DNA of 64,000 nt, taken from assembly GCF_017813235.1 (NCBI RefSeq), contig NZ_JAGISH010000003.1, positions 109,571-173,570 of the forward strand, given 5' to 3'. This DNA is from Sagittula salina. Lineage in GTDB: Bacteria > Pseudomonadota > Alphaproteobacteria > Rhodobacterales > Rhodobacteraceae. Shown piece after piece: positions 9,740 through 19,227 of this stretch (positions are counted from its first letter, which is position 1; each line of letters opens with the position of its first letter). The notes beneath the pieces were generated by a model. That model ran no database searches and was not told the origin of the DNA. It worked only from the letters and a program-made list of their open reading frames with translations. Made by a program: the position numbers and the translations under genes.

Positions 9740-9747
9740 TGAAATCA
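9740..9747. repeat. Target-site duplication, right copy
   Basis: Second copy of TGAAATCA, directly outside the right IS66 end. The perfect match suggests a fairly recent insertion. Confidence 0.9.
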
Positions 9748-9845
9748 GGGGGATTACCTTCCTCAATCGCCCCATCCACCATTGCATCCTTGGCATGAGG
9801 CGCAACGACGGCTGACACTTCATGGCCCTGTCTGACGTCCCCTCG

Positions 9846-10670
9846 CTAGGCCAAAGGCTTCATCAACTCGTGGCGGATGCCCTCTGGCAGTTCCTCGGCC
9901 TTGTAATACCGTGTCGCATGGGCAGCCCGCATGATGGATGCGCGCTTGCGCGGCAGCCGCTCCATTACGCAGCGTCCGATCCGGCGGCCCGCCACCGTCT
10001 CGTTGCGGGCCAGTGCAAAATACCCCGGCAGATAGGTCGAAAACCGGTGGGCGGGCCGCGAGGTGAAATTCAACGCCACATTGTTCCACGCCGGCGCGCT
10101 GGCAAAGAACCACGCATAGCCGTCCTCCACCCCCAAAAGCCACCCGCGCAACTCGCGCAACTTTGGCGGCAGAACGTCCGTCTGCAGGATCGAGGACCGA
10201 TTGACGTAGCCGCGCAGAACCCGCGCCCCGGGCAGCGTCTTCATCTGGAGGGCGGAGCACACAAAACTGTCCGCCATGCCCATTGAGGCCCGCCAATACA
10301 GGTAAAGCCCATCCGGCAGTTCTTCGGGCGACACGTAGTGCGAAACGTGCTCGGGCAGGAAATGCACCGCGTTCTCCAGCCCGAAATTCCGGGGCGGCGG
10401 GGGCCGGACAGAGCCGGGCGGGGGCAGGCCCGCGATGAAGCCACCGGGCAGCACCTCCGTCAGGATACGCGCATCCACACCGAAGAAATCACTGATCCGC
10501 TTCAGCACGGCGGGCTTCGGGTGGGCCTCTCCGTTCAAATATCGGTTGAATTGCGCGCGATTGATGTCCAGTGACCGTGCTGCTTCGGCTGTGGACGGAC
10601 ACAAGGCCACGAGTTTGCGGAGATTCGCGCAGAAGCGCATCGATACGGGTATGTCGTCCAGAGGATTCAT
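9846..10670 (-). CDS. XRE-type helix-turn-helix transcriptional regulator with unknown C-terminal domain
   Basis: A 274-aa protein. Residues about 15-70 (LCPSTAEAARSLDINRAQFN and RYLNGEAHPKPAVLKRISDF) form an XRE/Cro-type helix-turn-helix. The larger C-terminal part, with FLPEHVSHYVSPEELPDGLY and WNNVALNFTSRPAHRFSTYL, looks like a globular sensor or ligand domain that I cannot assign. The gene diverges from a 74-aa gene, and the spacer contains TTGATCAA palindromes that could be its operators. The interrupted small ORF lies directly downstream. Confidence 0.8.
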   Translation of the reverse strand: MNPLDDIPVSMRFCANLRKLVALCPSTAEAARSLDINRAQFNRYLNGEAHPKPAVLKRISDFFGVDARILTEVLPGGFIAGLPPPGSVRPPPPRNFGLENAVHFLPEHVSHYVSPEELPDGLYLYWRASMGMADSFVCSALQMKTLPGARVLRGYVNRSSILQTDVLPPKLRELRGWLLGVEDGYAWFFASAPAWNNVALNFTSRPAHRFSTYLPGYFALARNETVAGRRIGRCVMERLPRKRASIMRAAHATRYYKAEELPEGIRHELMKPLA

Positions 10671-10891
10671 CTCGCCTGTCTCAGAATTGCGTCGAAAACC
10701 GCGAAAATGTATACATTCACGTTACGTCAGTAACAGTTTCTGATCACGATGACCGCAAAAAACATGCACATTCCAAATGCTTTACGTCAAATTGGTTGAT
10801 CAACCCGCATGATAAATTCACATATCGTTGTTTGATCAATGTATCATCCTGGGACCATATAGATCATTCTGATGCGAAGGGAGGCAAACTC
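10671..10891. promoter_or_regulatory. Divergent regulatory region with TTGATCAA palindromes
   Basis: This AT-richer spacer separates the XRE-type regulator from the 74-aa gene. It contains the perfect 12-bp palindrome GGTTGATCAACC at 10794-10805 and a second TTGATCAA core at 10832-10839, 36 bp apart; a TGATCA core also lies at 10741-10746. Repeated palindromes between a helix-turn-helix regulator and its divergent neighbour are a common operator arrangement. Binding is inferred. Confidence 0.5.
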
Positions 10892-11116
10892 GTGAACAAC
10901 AACCTTTTCGCGCATGCCATTACAACCGCCGAACGCGTTCCGGCTCAAGCTGCGGCGGGACTGACGGAGGGAATCATTCATCGATTGGAGCATGTTATTC
11001 GCCTCCTCGAACAAAGTGGCTACGAGCTCGCGCGGTCCGACACCTCGGCCGACGCGCCGCAACTCTTCCTCGCCGCCGCCTCGGTTGAGCGCGTGATCGC
11101 TCGCCTCAAAGCCTAG
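10892..11116 (+). CDS. Small hypothetical protein (74 aa)
   Basis: The GTG at 10892 is preceded by AGGGAGG at a suitable distance, which decides the start; the open frame reaches further upstream, but across AT-rich regulatory DNA. The product (MNNNLFAHAITTAERVPAQA, then a helix-rich LTEGIIHRLEHVIRLLEQSG, ending VERVIARLKA) is acidic to neutral and probably all-helical. No family recognised. It is divergent from the XRE-type regulator and a likely target of it. Confidence 0.6.
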   Translation: MNNNLFAHAITTAERVPAQAAAGLTEGIIHRLEHVIRLLEQSGYELARSDTSADAPQLFLAAASVERVIARLKA

Positions 11117-11400
11117 AAGATTGCCTTCCAGGAACAGCTTGACCCGCTCCGATCTGCGCACCCCGGATCGGGGTATTACTTTTTTCGTCAATAGCCTGCC
11201 GCGCGAACGCGGGACAGGGGCGGGACGCAGCTTACCCAGCCATCGCCCGACACCTCATAGCCCGCCCATTCGATTTAACGTATTGTTTTAGCTTGTTCAA
11301 TTCGCGGGTGCGGGTAGCGCTCCATCAGCTAATTCCGTCTGGACTCGCGGCGGTGTGTCTGAGACAAACGCAGGCGGCCTGACCCGTCGGAGGCGCCCTC

Positions 11401-12327
11401 ATGACCATCACCCACCTCGTCACCCATTCCGGCGGCTTCCACGCAGACGAACTGCTGTCCTCCGTCATCCTGACCCACCTTTTCCCGCAGGCGACGCTGT
11501 TGCGCAGCCGCGATCCCGCATGGACCAATCCGGCCCCTGGCCGCATCGTGTATGACGTGGGGCGCCTGTATGATGTGGATCAGAAAATCTTCGACCACCA
11601 CCAGAAGCAAAGCCCCCTGCGCCCGGACGGCCATCCCTATAGCTCTTTCGGGTTGATCTGGCACCATTTCGGGCGCGACTACCTGCGCGCGCTCGCCGTG
11701 CCGGAGGCGGACGTGGACTCGATTCACGAGGGCTTCGATCGCAGCTTTGTCCTGCCTGTCGACCTGATGGACAATGGCGCGCTGGAGCCCTCGGTCGCCG
11801 GTCCGCTGGCCGCACTGACCCTTCCTGTTCTTCTGGAGACGCTGAAACCGACCTTCGACGACCGCAGCGATGCGGCGGACGATGCGGCCTTCGCGCAGGC
11901 ATTGACCGTCGCCCGCACCTTCGTGGAGGCCACCGTGCGCGGCAAGGCCGCCAGACATCGCGCCGAGGCGGTCGTCCTGAAAGCCATTGAGGCCGCAGGA
12001 AATTCGCCCATCCTCGAACTGCCGTCAGGGATGCCCTTCCGGGCCGCGATCGACAAGGCTCACGCCGACCATCTGCTGTTCATTATCCATCCGCGCGACG
12101 GCGACTGGGCGCTCAGCACGATCCGCAAGGGCGCCGACACCTTCGAAAGCCGCGCCGACCTGCCAAAGGCCTGGGCGGGCCTGACCGACGGCCCGCTGGA
12201 ATCCGCCTGCGGTGTCGAGGGCGCAAAGTTCTGCCACAACGCCCGTTTCATCGCCGTCGCCCACACCCGCGAGGCAATCCTCGCCATGGCCGAGAAGGCC
12301 GTGGCGGCGGTAACTCCCCCCTCCTGA
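11401..12327 (+). CDS. MYG1-family metal-dependent hydrolase (UPF0160)
   Basis: A 308-aa member of the MYG1/GAMM1 family, related to DHH phosphoesterases; eukaryotic MYG1 is reported to be a 3'-5' RNA exonuclease. Metal-binding motifs are visible: HSGGFHADE at residues 9-17 and the DHH triad at 65-67 (IFDHHQ). A C-terminal segment with ACGVEGAKFCHNARFIAV is also typical of the family. The start is supported by CGGAGG about nine bases upstream. It stands alone between the accessory patch and the peptide transporter cluster. Confidence 0.88.
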   Translation: MTITHLVTHSGGFHADELLSSVILTHLFPQATLLRSRDPAWTNPAPGRIVYDVGRLYDVDQKIFDHHQKQSPLRPDGHPYSSFGLIWHHFGRDYLRALAVPEADVDSIHEGFDRSFVLPVDLMDNGALEPSVAGPLAALTLPVLLETLKPTFDDRSDAADDAAFAQALTVARTFVEATVRGKAARHRAEAVVLKAIEAAGNSPILELPSGMPFRAAIDKAHADHLLFIIHPRDGDWALSTIRKGADTFESRADLPKAWAGLTDGPLESACGVEGAKFCHNARFIAVAHTREAILAMAEKAVAAVTPPS

Positions 12328-12560
12328 ACAGCCCCGCAATGCCGCCAAAAATACAGGCAAACCCTGCATGACGTTACGGCGCCCAGCGCGGCCCCCTTCC
12401 GCTGCGCCCGCAACGCGCCGCGACCAACCATCTGAAAAGCAATAACAATACCCACGACCAGCCCCCGCATGTTTTGCTTGCATAGCCTCATGCAGCATCG
12501 GCATTTGCAGTCCGCAAACCCGTCTCAATAGGCTGCCGCCATTCTGACAGGGAGAAAACA

Positions 12561-14123
12561 ATGTCATTTCTGAAGACCTGCGCGGCTTCGACCGCGCTCG
12601 TTCTCGCACTCGCCGGGGGTGCTCTGGCCGAGACCACGGTCCGCGTCGCCTATGACGCCGACCCGGTATCGCTGGACCCCTACGAGCAGCTTTCCGGCGG
12701 CACGCTGCAGCTGAACCACATGGTATTCGACCCGCTGGTGCGCTGGACGCAGGATCTGGAATTCGAACCGCGCCTTGCGACCTCGTGGGAGCAGGTGAAC
12801 GACACCACCGTGCGCTTCACCCTGCGCCAGGGCGTGAAGTTCCACTCCGGCAACGAGATGACCGCAGAAGATTTCGCCTGGACCTTCGAGCGCATCCGCA
12901 ATTCGGATGACTTCAAGGGCATCTTCACCCCGTTCTCCGGCCTCGAGGTCGTCGATGACTACACCATCGACCTGAAGACCACCGCGCCCTACCCGCTGGT
13001 GCTGCACACGGCGACCTACCTCTTTGCCATGGACAGCGCTTTCTACACCGGCCAGACCGAGGACGGGAAAGACAAGGCCGAGATCGTCAAGCACGGCGAC
13101 AGCTTTGCCTCGCGCAACATGTCGGGTACCGGCCCCTTCACCGTCACCGCGCGCGAGCAGGGCGTGAAGGTCGAGTTCGAGCGTTTCGACGGCTACTGGG
13201 ACACTGAGTCCGACGGCAACGTCGACCACATCGTTCTGACGCCCATCAAGGAAGACCCGACCCGCGTCGCGGCACTTCTGTCGGGTGACGTCGATTTCAT
13301 CGCGCCGGTCCCGCCGACCGACCTGCAGCGGATCGAGGATGCCGAGGGCGTCGACCTGATCACCATGCCGGGCACCCGCGTCATCACCTTCCAGATGAAC
13401 GAGGACCGCGTCGAAGCCTTCAAGGACCCGAAGGTGCGTCAGGCCATCGACTTCGCCGTGAACAACACCGGCATCGTAGACCGCATCATGCGCGGCTTCG
13501 GCACCGTGGCGGCGCAGGCATCGCCCGCGGGCTACGCCGGCCACATCGACGACCTCGCACCGCGCTACGACGTGGCCCGCGCCAAAGAACTGATGGCCGA
13601 AGCAGGCTACGCGGAGGGCTTTTCCATCACCATGATGGCGCCGAACAACCGCTACGTGAACGACGACAAGATCGCGCAGGCCGTGGCTTCGATGCTGTCC
13701 CAGATCAACATCACCGTCGACCTTCAGACCCTGCCAAAGGCGCAGTACTGGCCCGCCTTCGACGAGCGCGCGGCCGACATGATGATGATCGGCTGGCACT
13801 CGGACACCGAGGATTCCGCGAACTTCCACCAGTTCCTGACCGCCTGCCCCGATGCCGACACCGGCAACGGCCAGTACAACTCGGGCAACTACTGCAACGA
13901 GAAGGCCGACGAGCTGATGAAGGCCGCCAACAACGAGGTGGACCCGGCGAAGCGCACCGCCATGCTGCAGGAACTCGAGCAGATCCTCTATGACGAAGCG
14001 GCCTTCATCCCGCTGCACTTCCAGGACCTCGCATGGGGCGCAAAGTCCAACATGAACGCGGGCGAGATCGTCAACGCGCTCGACTTCCCCTACTTCGGCG
14101 ACCTCGTGGTATCCGAAGAGTAA
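12561..14123 (+). CDS. Peptide/nickel-type ABC transporter substrate-binding protein (family 5), system 1
   Basis: A 520-aa periplasmic receptor with an N-terminal signal peptide (cleavage after ALA near residue 23) and a mature start ETTVRVAYDADPVSLDPYEQ, standard for SBP family 5 (DppA/OppA type). The ligand could be a di- or oligopeptide or another family-5 substrate such as an opine or glycoside; sequence alone does not decide. It has its own AGGGAG ribosome site and a 233-bp upstream spacer, and opens the first transporter operon. A GC-rich hairpin follows it. Confidence 0.93.
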   Translation: MSFLKTCAASTALVLALAGGALAETTVRVAYDADPVSLDPYEQLSGGTLQLNHMVFDPLVRWTQDLEFEPRLATSWEQVNDTTVRFTLRQGVKFHSGNEMTAEDFAWTFERIRNSDDFKGIFTPFSGLEVVDDYTIDLKTTAPYPLVLHTATYLFAMDSAFYTGQTEDGKDKAEIVKHGDSFASRNMSGTGPFTVTAREQGVKVEFERFDGYWDTESDGNVDHIVLTPIKEDPTRVAALLSGDVDFIAPVPPTDLQRIEDAEGVDLITMPGTRVITFQMNEDRVEAFKDPKVRQAIDFAVNNTGIVDRIMRGFGTVAAQASPAGYAGHIDDLAPRYDVARAKELMAEAGYAEGFSITMMAPNNRYVNDDKIAQAVASMLSQINITVDLQTLPKAQYWPAFDERAADMMMIGWHSDTEDSANFHQFLTACPDADTGNGQYNSGNYCNEKADELMKAANNEVDPAKRTAMLQELEQILYDEAAFIPLHFQDLAWGAKSNMNAGEIVNALDFPYFGDLVVSEE

Positions 14124-14129
14124 ACCCTC

Positions 14130-14153
14130 CGGGGGCGCCTCGCCGCGCCCCCG
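14130..14153 (+). terminator. GC-rich hairpin after substrate-binding protein gene 1
   Basis: GGGGGCGC and GCGCCCCC, closed by a further C-G pair, form a nine-bp stem around a six-base loop (14139-14144). There is no T tract, and the permease gene follows 63 bases on. This fits an mRNA-stabilising or attenuating hairpin that raises binding-protein output over the permeases better than a full terminator. Confidence 0.6.
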
Positions 14154-14215
14154 TTCCCGCCGCGGGCCGCGTCACGTACCGGCCCGCGCTTTCCTTTCCA
14201 AAAAAGAGGACTGCC

Positions 14216-15196
14216 ATGTTCGCCTATCTCGTCAAACGGGTCCTTCAGGCCATCGCGGTGATGCTCGCCATCTCGCTGATCGGCTTTGCCATTCAGGGCA
14301 ATCTCGGTGACCCCCTGCGCGAGTTGGTCGGGCAGTCCGTTTCCGAAGAGACCCGCCAGCAGTTGCGCGAGCAGCTGGGCCTCAACGACCCGTTCCTCGT
14401 GCAGTACACCCGGTTTCTGGGTAACGCGCTGCAAGGCGATCTGGGCACGTCGTATTTCTTCAAGGAACCGGCGCTGGACGTGATCCTGAAGAAACTGCCT
14501 GCCACGCTGGAGCTGGTGTTTGGTGCGACACTCCTGATCGTCGGCCTGTCGGTGCCGCTGGGCGTCTTTACCGCGATCCGCCCCAACGCGATCCTTAGCC
14601 GGATCATCATGGCGGTGTCGATCGTCGGCATCTCCATCCCGGTCTTCCTGACCGCGATCCTGATGATCTACCTGTTCTCCGTCGAACTGGGCTGGGCGCC
14701 CTCCTTCGGCCGCGGCGAAACCGTGCATGTCATCGGCTACTGGGACACCAATTTCCTGACCGCCGACGGCTGGGCACATATCGTCATGCCCTCCATCGCG
14801 CTGTCGTCGATCATGCTGCCGATGTTCATCCGCCTGATCCGCGCCGAGATGCTGGAAGTGCTGCAATCCGAATACGTCCGCTTTGCCAAGGCAAAGGGCA
14901 TCGCACCGTGGCGCATCTACTTTGTGCACGCGTTGAAGAACACGCTGCTGCCGGTCATCACCGTGGGCGGCGTGCAGATCGGCACAATGGTGGCCTACAC
15001 CATCCTGACCGAAACCGTGTTCAGCTGGCCCGGCATGGGGGCGATGTTCCTTGAAGCCGTCAACCGCGTGGATACCCCGCTGATCGTTGCCTACCTGATC
15101 GTCGTCGGCTTCATCTTCGTGGTGACAAACACCATCGTCGATCTGATCTACGGTCTCGCCAATCCCACAGTCAAACTCGCGAGGATGGGGGCATGA
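14216..15196 (+). CDS. Peptide-type ABC transporter permease 1 (DppB-like), system 1
   Basis: A 326-aa inner-membrane permease with about six transmembrane segments, starting MFAYLVKRVLQAIAVMLAIS. The EAA loop that docks the ATPases is at YVRFAKAKGIAPWRIYFVHA. AAGAGGA upstream decides the start; the longer frame from 14033 overlaps the receptor gene and is rejected. Its end overlaps the next permease start by four bases. Confidence 0.93.
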   Translation: MFAYLVKRVLQAIAVMLAISLIGFAIQGNLGDPLRELVGQSVSEETRQQLREQLGLNDPFLVQYTRFLGNALQGDLGTSYFFKEPALDVILKKLPATLELVFGATLLIVGLSVPLGVFTAIRPNAILSRIIMAVSIVGISIPVFLTAILMIYLFSVELGWAPSFGRGETVHVIGYWDTNFLTADGWAHIVMPSIALSSIMLPMFIRLIRAEMLEVLQSEYVRFAKAKGIAPWRIYFVHALKNTLLPVITVGGVQIGTMVAYTILTETVFSWPGMGAMFLEAVNRVDTPLIVAYLIVVGFIFVVTNTIVDLIYGLANPTVKLARMGA

Positions 15197-16155
15197 CCGA
15201 CCAATCCGTCGAAAACACCGTCCTGCAGGCCCGCCACGCGCCACGGCTGCGCGCGTTCTGGGACAGCAACATCATCTATGCCTTCCGTCACAACCCGGTG
15301 GCCATCGTGTCCTTCACCGTCTTCGCGGTGATCGCCGTTCTCAGCTTCTGCGCGCCGCTGATCGCGCCATACGATCCCTACGATCCGGCGCAGATCGACA
15401 TCATGAACTCCGAATACCCGCCGGCCTGGGTGAACGGGTCGCTGCCGGAATTCTGGCTGGGCACCGACGACCAGGGCCGCGACCTGTGGTCGACTATCCT
15501 TTACGGTACGCGGCTGTCGATCATCATCGGCCTCTGCGCCGTGGTGGTGCAGGCGGTGCTGGGCATCACCATCGGGCTGCTATCGGGCTATGTCGGCGGG
15601 CGCACGGATTCGATCCTGATGCGTCTGGCGGATATCCAGCTGTCGTTCTCCACCCTGATGGTCGCGATCATTTTCCTCGCGTTGACGCAGGCGCTCTTCG
15701 GCTCGGAGGTCTTCGGGCAATATGCCGTCGTCTTCCTGATCGCGGTGATCGGCGTCGCGGAATGGCCGCAATACGCGCGCACCGTCCGCGCCACCGTGCT
15801 GGCCGAAAAGAAAAAGGAATACGTCGACAGCGCCCGCGTTCTGGGCTTTGGCCCCGTCCGCATCATGGCGCGGCACATCCTGCCGAACTCGCTGTCGCCG
15901 ATCTTCGTGATCTCCACCGTGCAGGTCGCCAACGCCATCATCTCAGAAGCGTCGCTGTCGTTCCTCGGCCTCGGCATGCCGCCGTCGCAGCCCTCGCTGG
16001 GTTCGCTGATCTCGGCTGGCTTCGACTATATTCTCTCGGGGAGCTGGTGGATCACGGTGATCCCCGGCGTGGTTCTCGTGGTGCTGGTGCTTGTCATCAA
16101 CCTGCTGGGTGACTGGATCCGCGACGTTCTCAACCCGAAACTCTACAAGGGCTGA
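15193..16155 (+). CDS. Peptide-type ABC transporter permease 2 (DppC-like), system 1
   Basis: A 320-aa partner permease. The N-terminal segment with FRHNPVAIVSFTVFAVIAVL is the OppC/DppC-type anchor, followed by the GTDDQGRDLWSTILYGTRLS loop that precedes the core domain. The EAA motif reads YVDSARVLGFGPVRIMARHI. It overlaps the upstream gene in ATGA and is followed three bases later by the first ATPase. Confidence 0.93.
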   Translation: MTDQSVENTVLQARHAPRLRAFWDSNIIYAFRHNPVAIVSFTVFAVIAVLSFCAPLIAPYDPYDPAQIDIMNSEYPPAWVNGSLPEFWLGTDDQGRDLWSTILYGTRLSIIIGLCAVVVQAVLGITIGLLSGYVGGRTDSILMRLADIQLSFSTLMVAIIFLALTQALFGSEVFGQYAVVFLIAVIGVAEWPQYARTVRATVLAEKKKEYVDSARVLGFGPVRIMARHILPNSLSPIFVISTVQVANAIISEASLSFLGLGMPPSQPSLGSLISAGFDYILSGSWWITVIPGVVLVVLVLVINLLGDWIRDVLNPKLYKG

Positions 16156-16158
16156 CCC

Positions 16159-17150
16159 ATGACGCTGCTTTCCGTCCGTGACCTCACGGTCAAGTTCAAG
16201 ACACGGGAGTCCTCCGTCACGGCGCTTGACGGTATCTCCTTCGACATCGCGCGCGGCGAACGCGTGGGCGTGGTGGGTGAATCCGGCGCGGGCAAGTCGA
16301 TCACCGGCTTCGCGCTGATGAACCTGTTGTCGCGCCCCGGCTACATCGACGGCGGTCAGATCCTGTTCGAAGGGCAGGACGTCACGAAGATGACGCCGAA
16401 ACAGGTCCGTGCCATGCGCGGCAACCGTATGGCGATGATCTTCCAGGACCCGATGGTGACGCTGAACCCGGTGCTGACCATCGGTCAGCAGATGATCGAA
16501 ACGCTGCGCGCCCACCGCAAGCTGTCAAAGGAAGAAGCCCGCCAGATCGCGCTGGTGAAGCTGAAGGAGGTCTACATCCCCTCCCCCGAGGCGCGGCTGG
16601 ACCAGTACCCGCACGAACTGTCTGGCGGGATGCGCCAGCGCATCGTCATCGCCATCGCGCTGCTTCTGGACCCGCAGCTGATCATCGCGGACGAACCGAC
16701 GACCGCGCTCGACGTGACGATCCAGGCCGACATCATGGACCTTCTTCTGGAGATGTGCCGGTCCAACATGGTGGGGCTGATGCTGATCACCCACGATCTG
16801 GGCGTGGTATCCCAGGTCACGGAGCGGACCATGGTCATGTACGCCGGGCGGATCATCGAGAGCGGGCGCACGCGGTCGATCATCAACGATCCGCAACACC
16901 CCTACACGCAGGGCCTGATCAACGCACTGCCGCAGCAGACCCCGCCGGGATCGCGGTTGAAACAGATCCCCGGCACCATGCCGACGCTCTCGGCGATGCC
17001 GCAGGGCTGCCCCTTCCACCCGCGCTGTGCGCTGGCGACGGACGAATGCCGCGCGGTGATGCCGCCGCTCACGCAATACGGCGAGGTTCAGGTCGCCTGC
17101 CACGAGGTGCAGCGCCTGCACCGCGAACTCGCAAAGATGGAGGCCGCGCA

Positions 17151-17154
<4 letters not shown>
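16159..17154 (+). CDS. Peptide-type ABC transporter ATP-binding protein D, system 1
   Basis: A 331-aa ABC ATPase. Walker A GESGAGKS is at residues 40-47, the signature LSGGMRQR and Walker B LIIADEPTTALDVT are intact, and the C-terminal oligopeptide-transporter extension carries GCPFHPRCALATDEC, whose cysteines may hold a cluster as reported for some DppD-type ATPases. It overlaps the second ATPase gene by four bases. Confidence 0.93.
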
Positions 17155-18248
<1,094 letters not shown>

Positions 18249-18249
18249 G

Positions 18250-19227
18250 GTGGAATTCAACTGGTTGCGCGATTTCATCGCCCTTGCCGCGACGCAGAGC
18301 TTCTCTCGCGCCGCAGAGGAGCGGCACGTGAGCCAGCCCGCCTTTTCCCGCCGCATCCGCGCGCTGGAGGCCGCCATCGGTGCGACGCTCATCAACCGCG
18401 AGACGTTGCCATTGTCGCTGACCCCGGCGGGGGAGATCTTTCACGGTCAGGCGGAGGCCATGCTGCGCACGCTTGAGGACACCATCGAGCGGTGTCAGGC
18501 GGCCGAGGTGGAGGACGAGAACCTCCTCCGCCTCGCCGCCAGTCAGTCGCTTTATACCACCTACCACGCGCGCCACGTTCAGCCGCAGGCCAACGAGGGC
18601 CTGCTGAGCGTGGAACTGGGCGCGGTGGACTGGCCGGCGGAAAAATTTGCCGCCGCGCTGCACTCGGGCAGCGTAGATCTGGTGTTGGTCTACTGGCACC
18701 CGAGCCTGCGCTTCCTCGACGTGCTGGACACCGGCGCCTTCGAACATGCCGTGCTGGCGCGCGATGCCTTTGTCCCGGTGTCGAAACCCGATGCCGAAGG
18801 CCGCCCGGTGTTCCGCCTGCCTACCGCCGATAAAACCCGCGTGCCGCTGCTGTCCTACGGTTCGGCCTCCGTGCTCCGGCCGCTGGTCGACGACCTGCTG
18901 GCGCGCCACGCAGGCACGGTCGACACGCTTCAGGTCAGCCAGAACGCGCTCTCCTCTTCGGTGAAGGCGCTGATCCTCGAAGGTTTCGGCCTCGGCTGGC
19001 TGCCGCGCCGCTTCGCGCAGGCAGAACTGGACCGGGGCACGCTGGTGCCCGCCGGAGATGACCGCTTCGAAGCGCCGCTTGAAATTCGCCTTTACAGCCG
19101 CCGCGAAAGCCCGAAGCCAAAGCTGGCTCAGGTCCGCGAGGCGCTTTGCGCGCCGCAGGCAGACGATCACCCGGACACCGCGCAGGTGGTCCGGCTGAAA
19201 CCCATCCAACAGGGAGATAGGCAATGA
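18250..19227 (+). CDS. LysR-family transcriptional regulator
   Basis: A 325-aa regulator. The N-terminal winged helix-turn-helix spans about residues 1-60 (FIALAATQSFSRAAEERHVS and QPAFSRRIRALEAAIGATLI), followed by the effector-binding domain. The start is GTG, with AAGGAGG inside the end of the preceding gene. Unusually for LysR proteins it is embedded co-directionally between two transporter operons, one base after the first and overlapping the start of the second (its stop lies within the receptor start region), so it is probably co-transcribed and may control both. Confidence 0.93.
   Translation: MEFNWLRDFIALAATQSFSRAAEERHVSQPAFSRRIRALEAAIGATLINRETLPLSLTPAGEIFHGQAEAMLRTLEDTIERCQAAEVEDENLLRLAASQSLYTTYHARHVQPQANEGLLSVELGAVDWPAEKFAAALHSGSVDLVLVYWHPSLRFLDVLDTGAFEHAVLARDAFVPVSKPDAEGRPVFRLPTADKTRVPLLSYGSASVLRPLVDDLLARHAGTVDTLQVSQNALSSSVKALILEGFGLGWLPRRFAQAELDRGTLVPAGDDRFEAPLEIRLYSRRESPKPKLAQVREALCAPQADDHPDTAQVVRLKPIQQGDRQ

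Larger units (their letters stand above)
8797..9818 (-). pseudogene. Small ORF interrupted by the IS66-family element
   Basis: Removing the IS and one copy of its 8-bp duplication joins two open stretches into one 74-codon frame. It would begin at GTG 9818, run to 9740, resume at 8942 and end at a TGA at 8797-8799. The hypothetical product starts MSAVVAPHAKDAMVDGAIEE and ends QFQRLCRDLKAT; I recognise no family. It would lie just downstream of the XRE-type regulator on the same strand. Frame continuity across the junction supports it, but the start is weak and the length is short. Confidence 0.4.
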
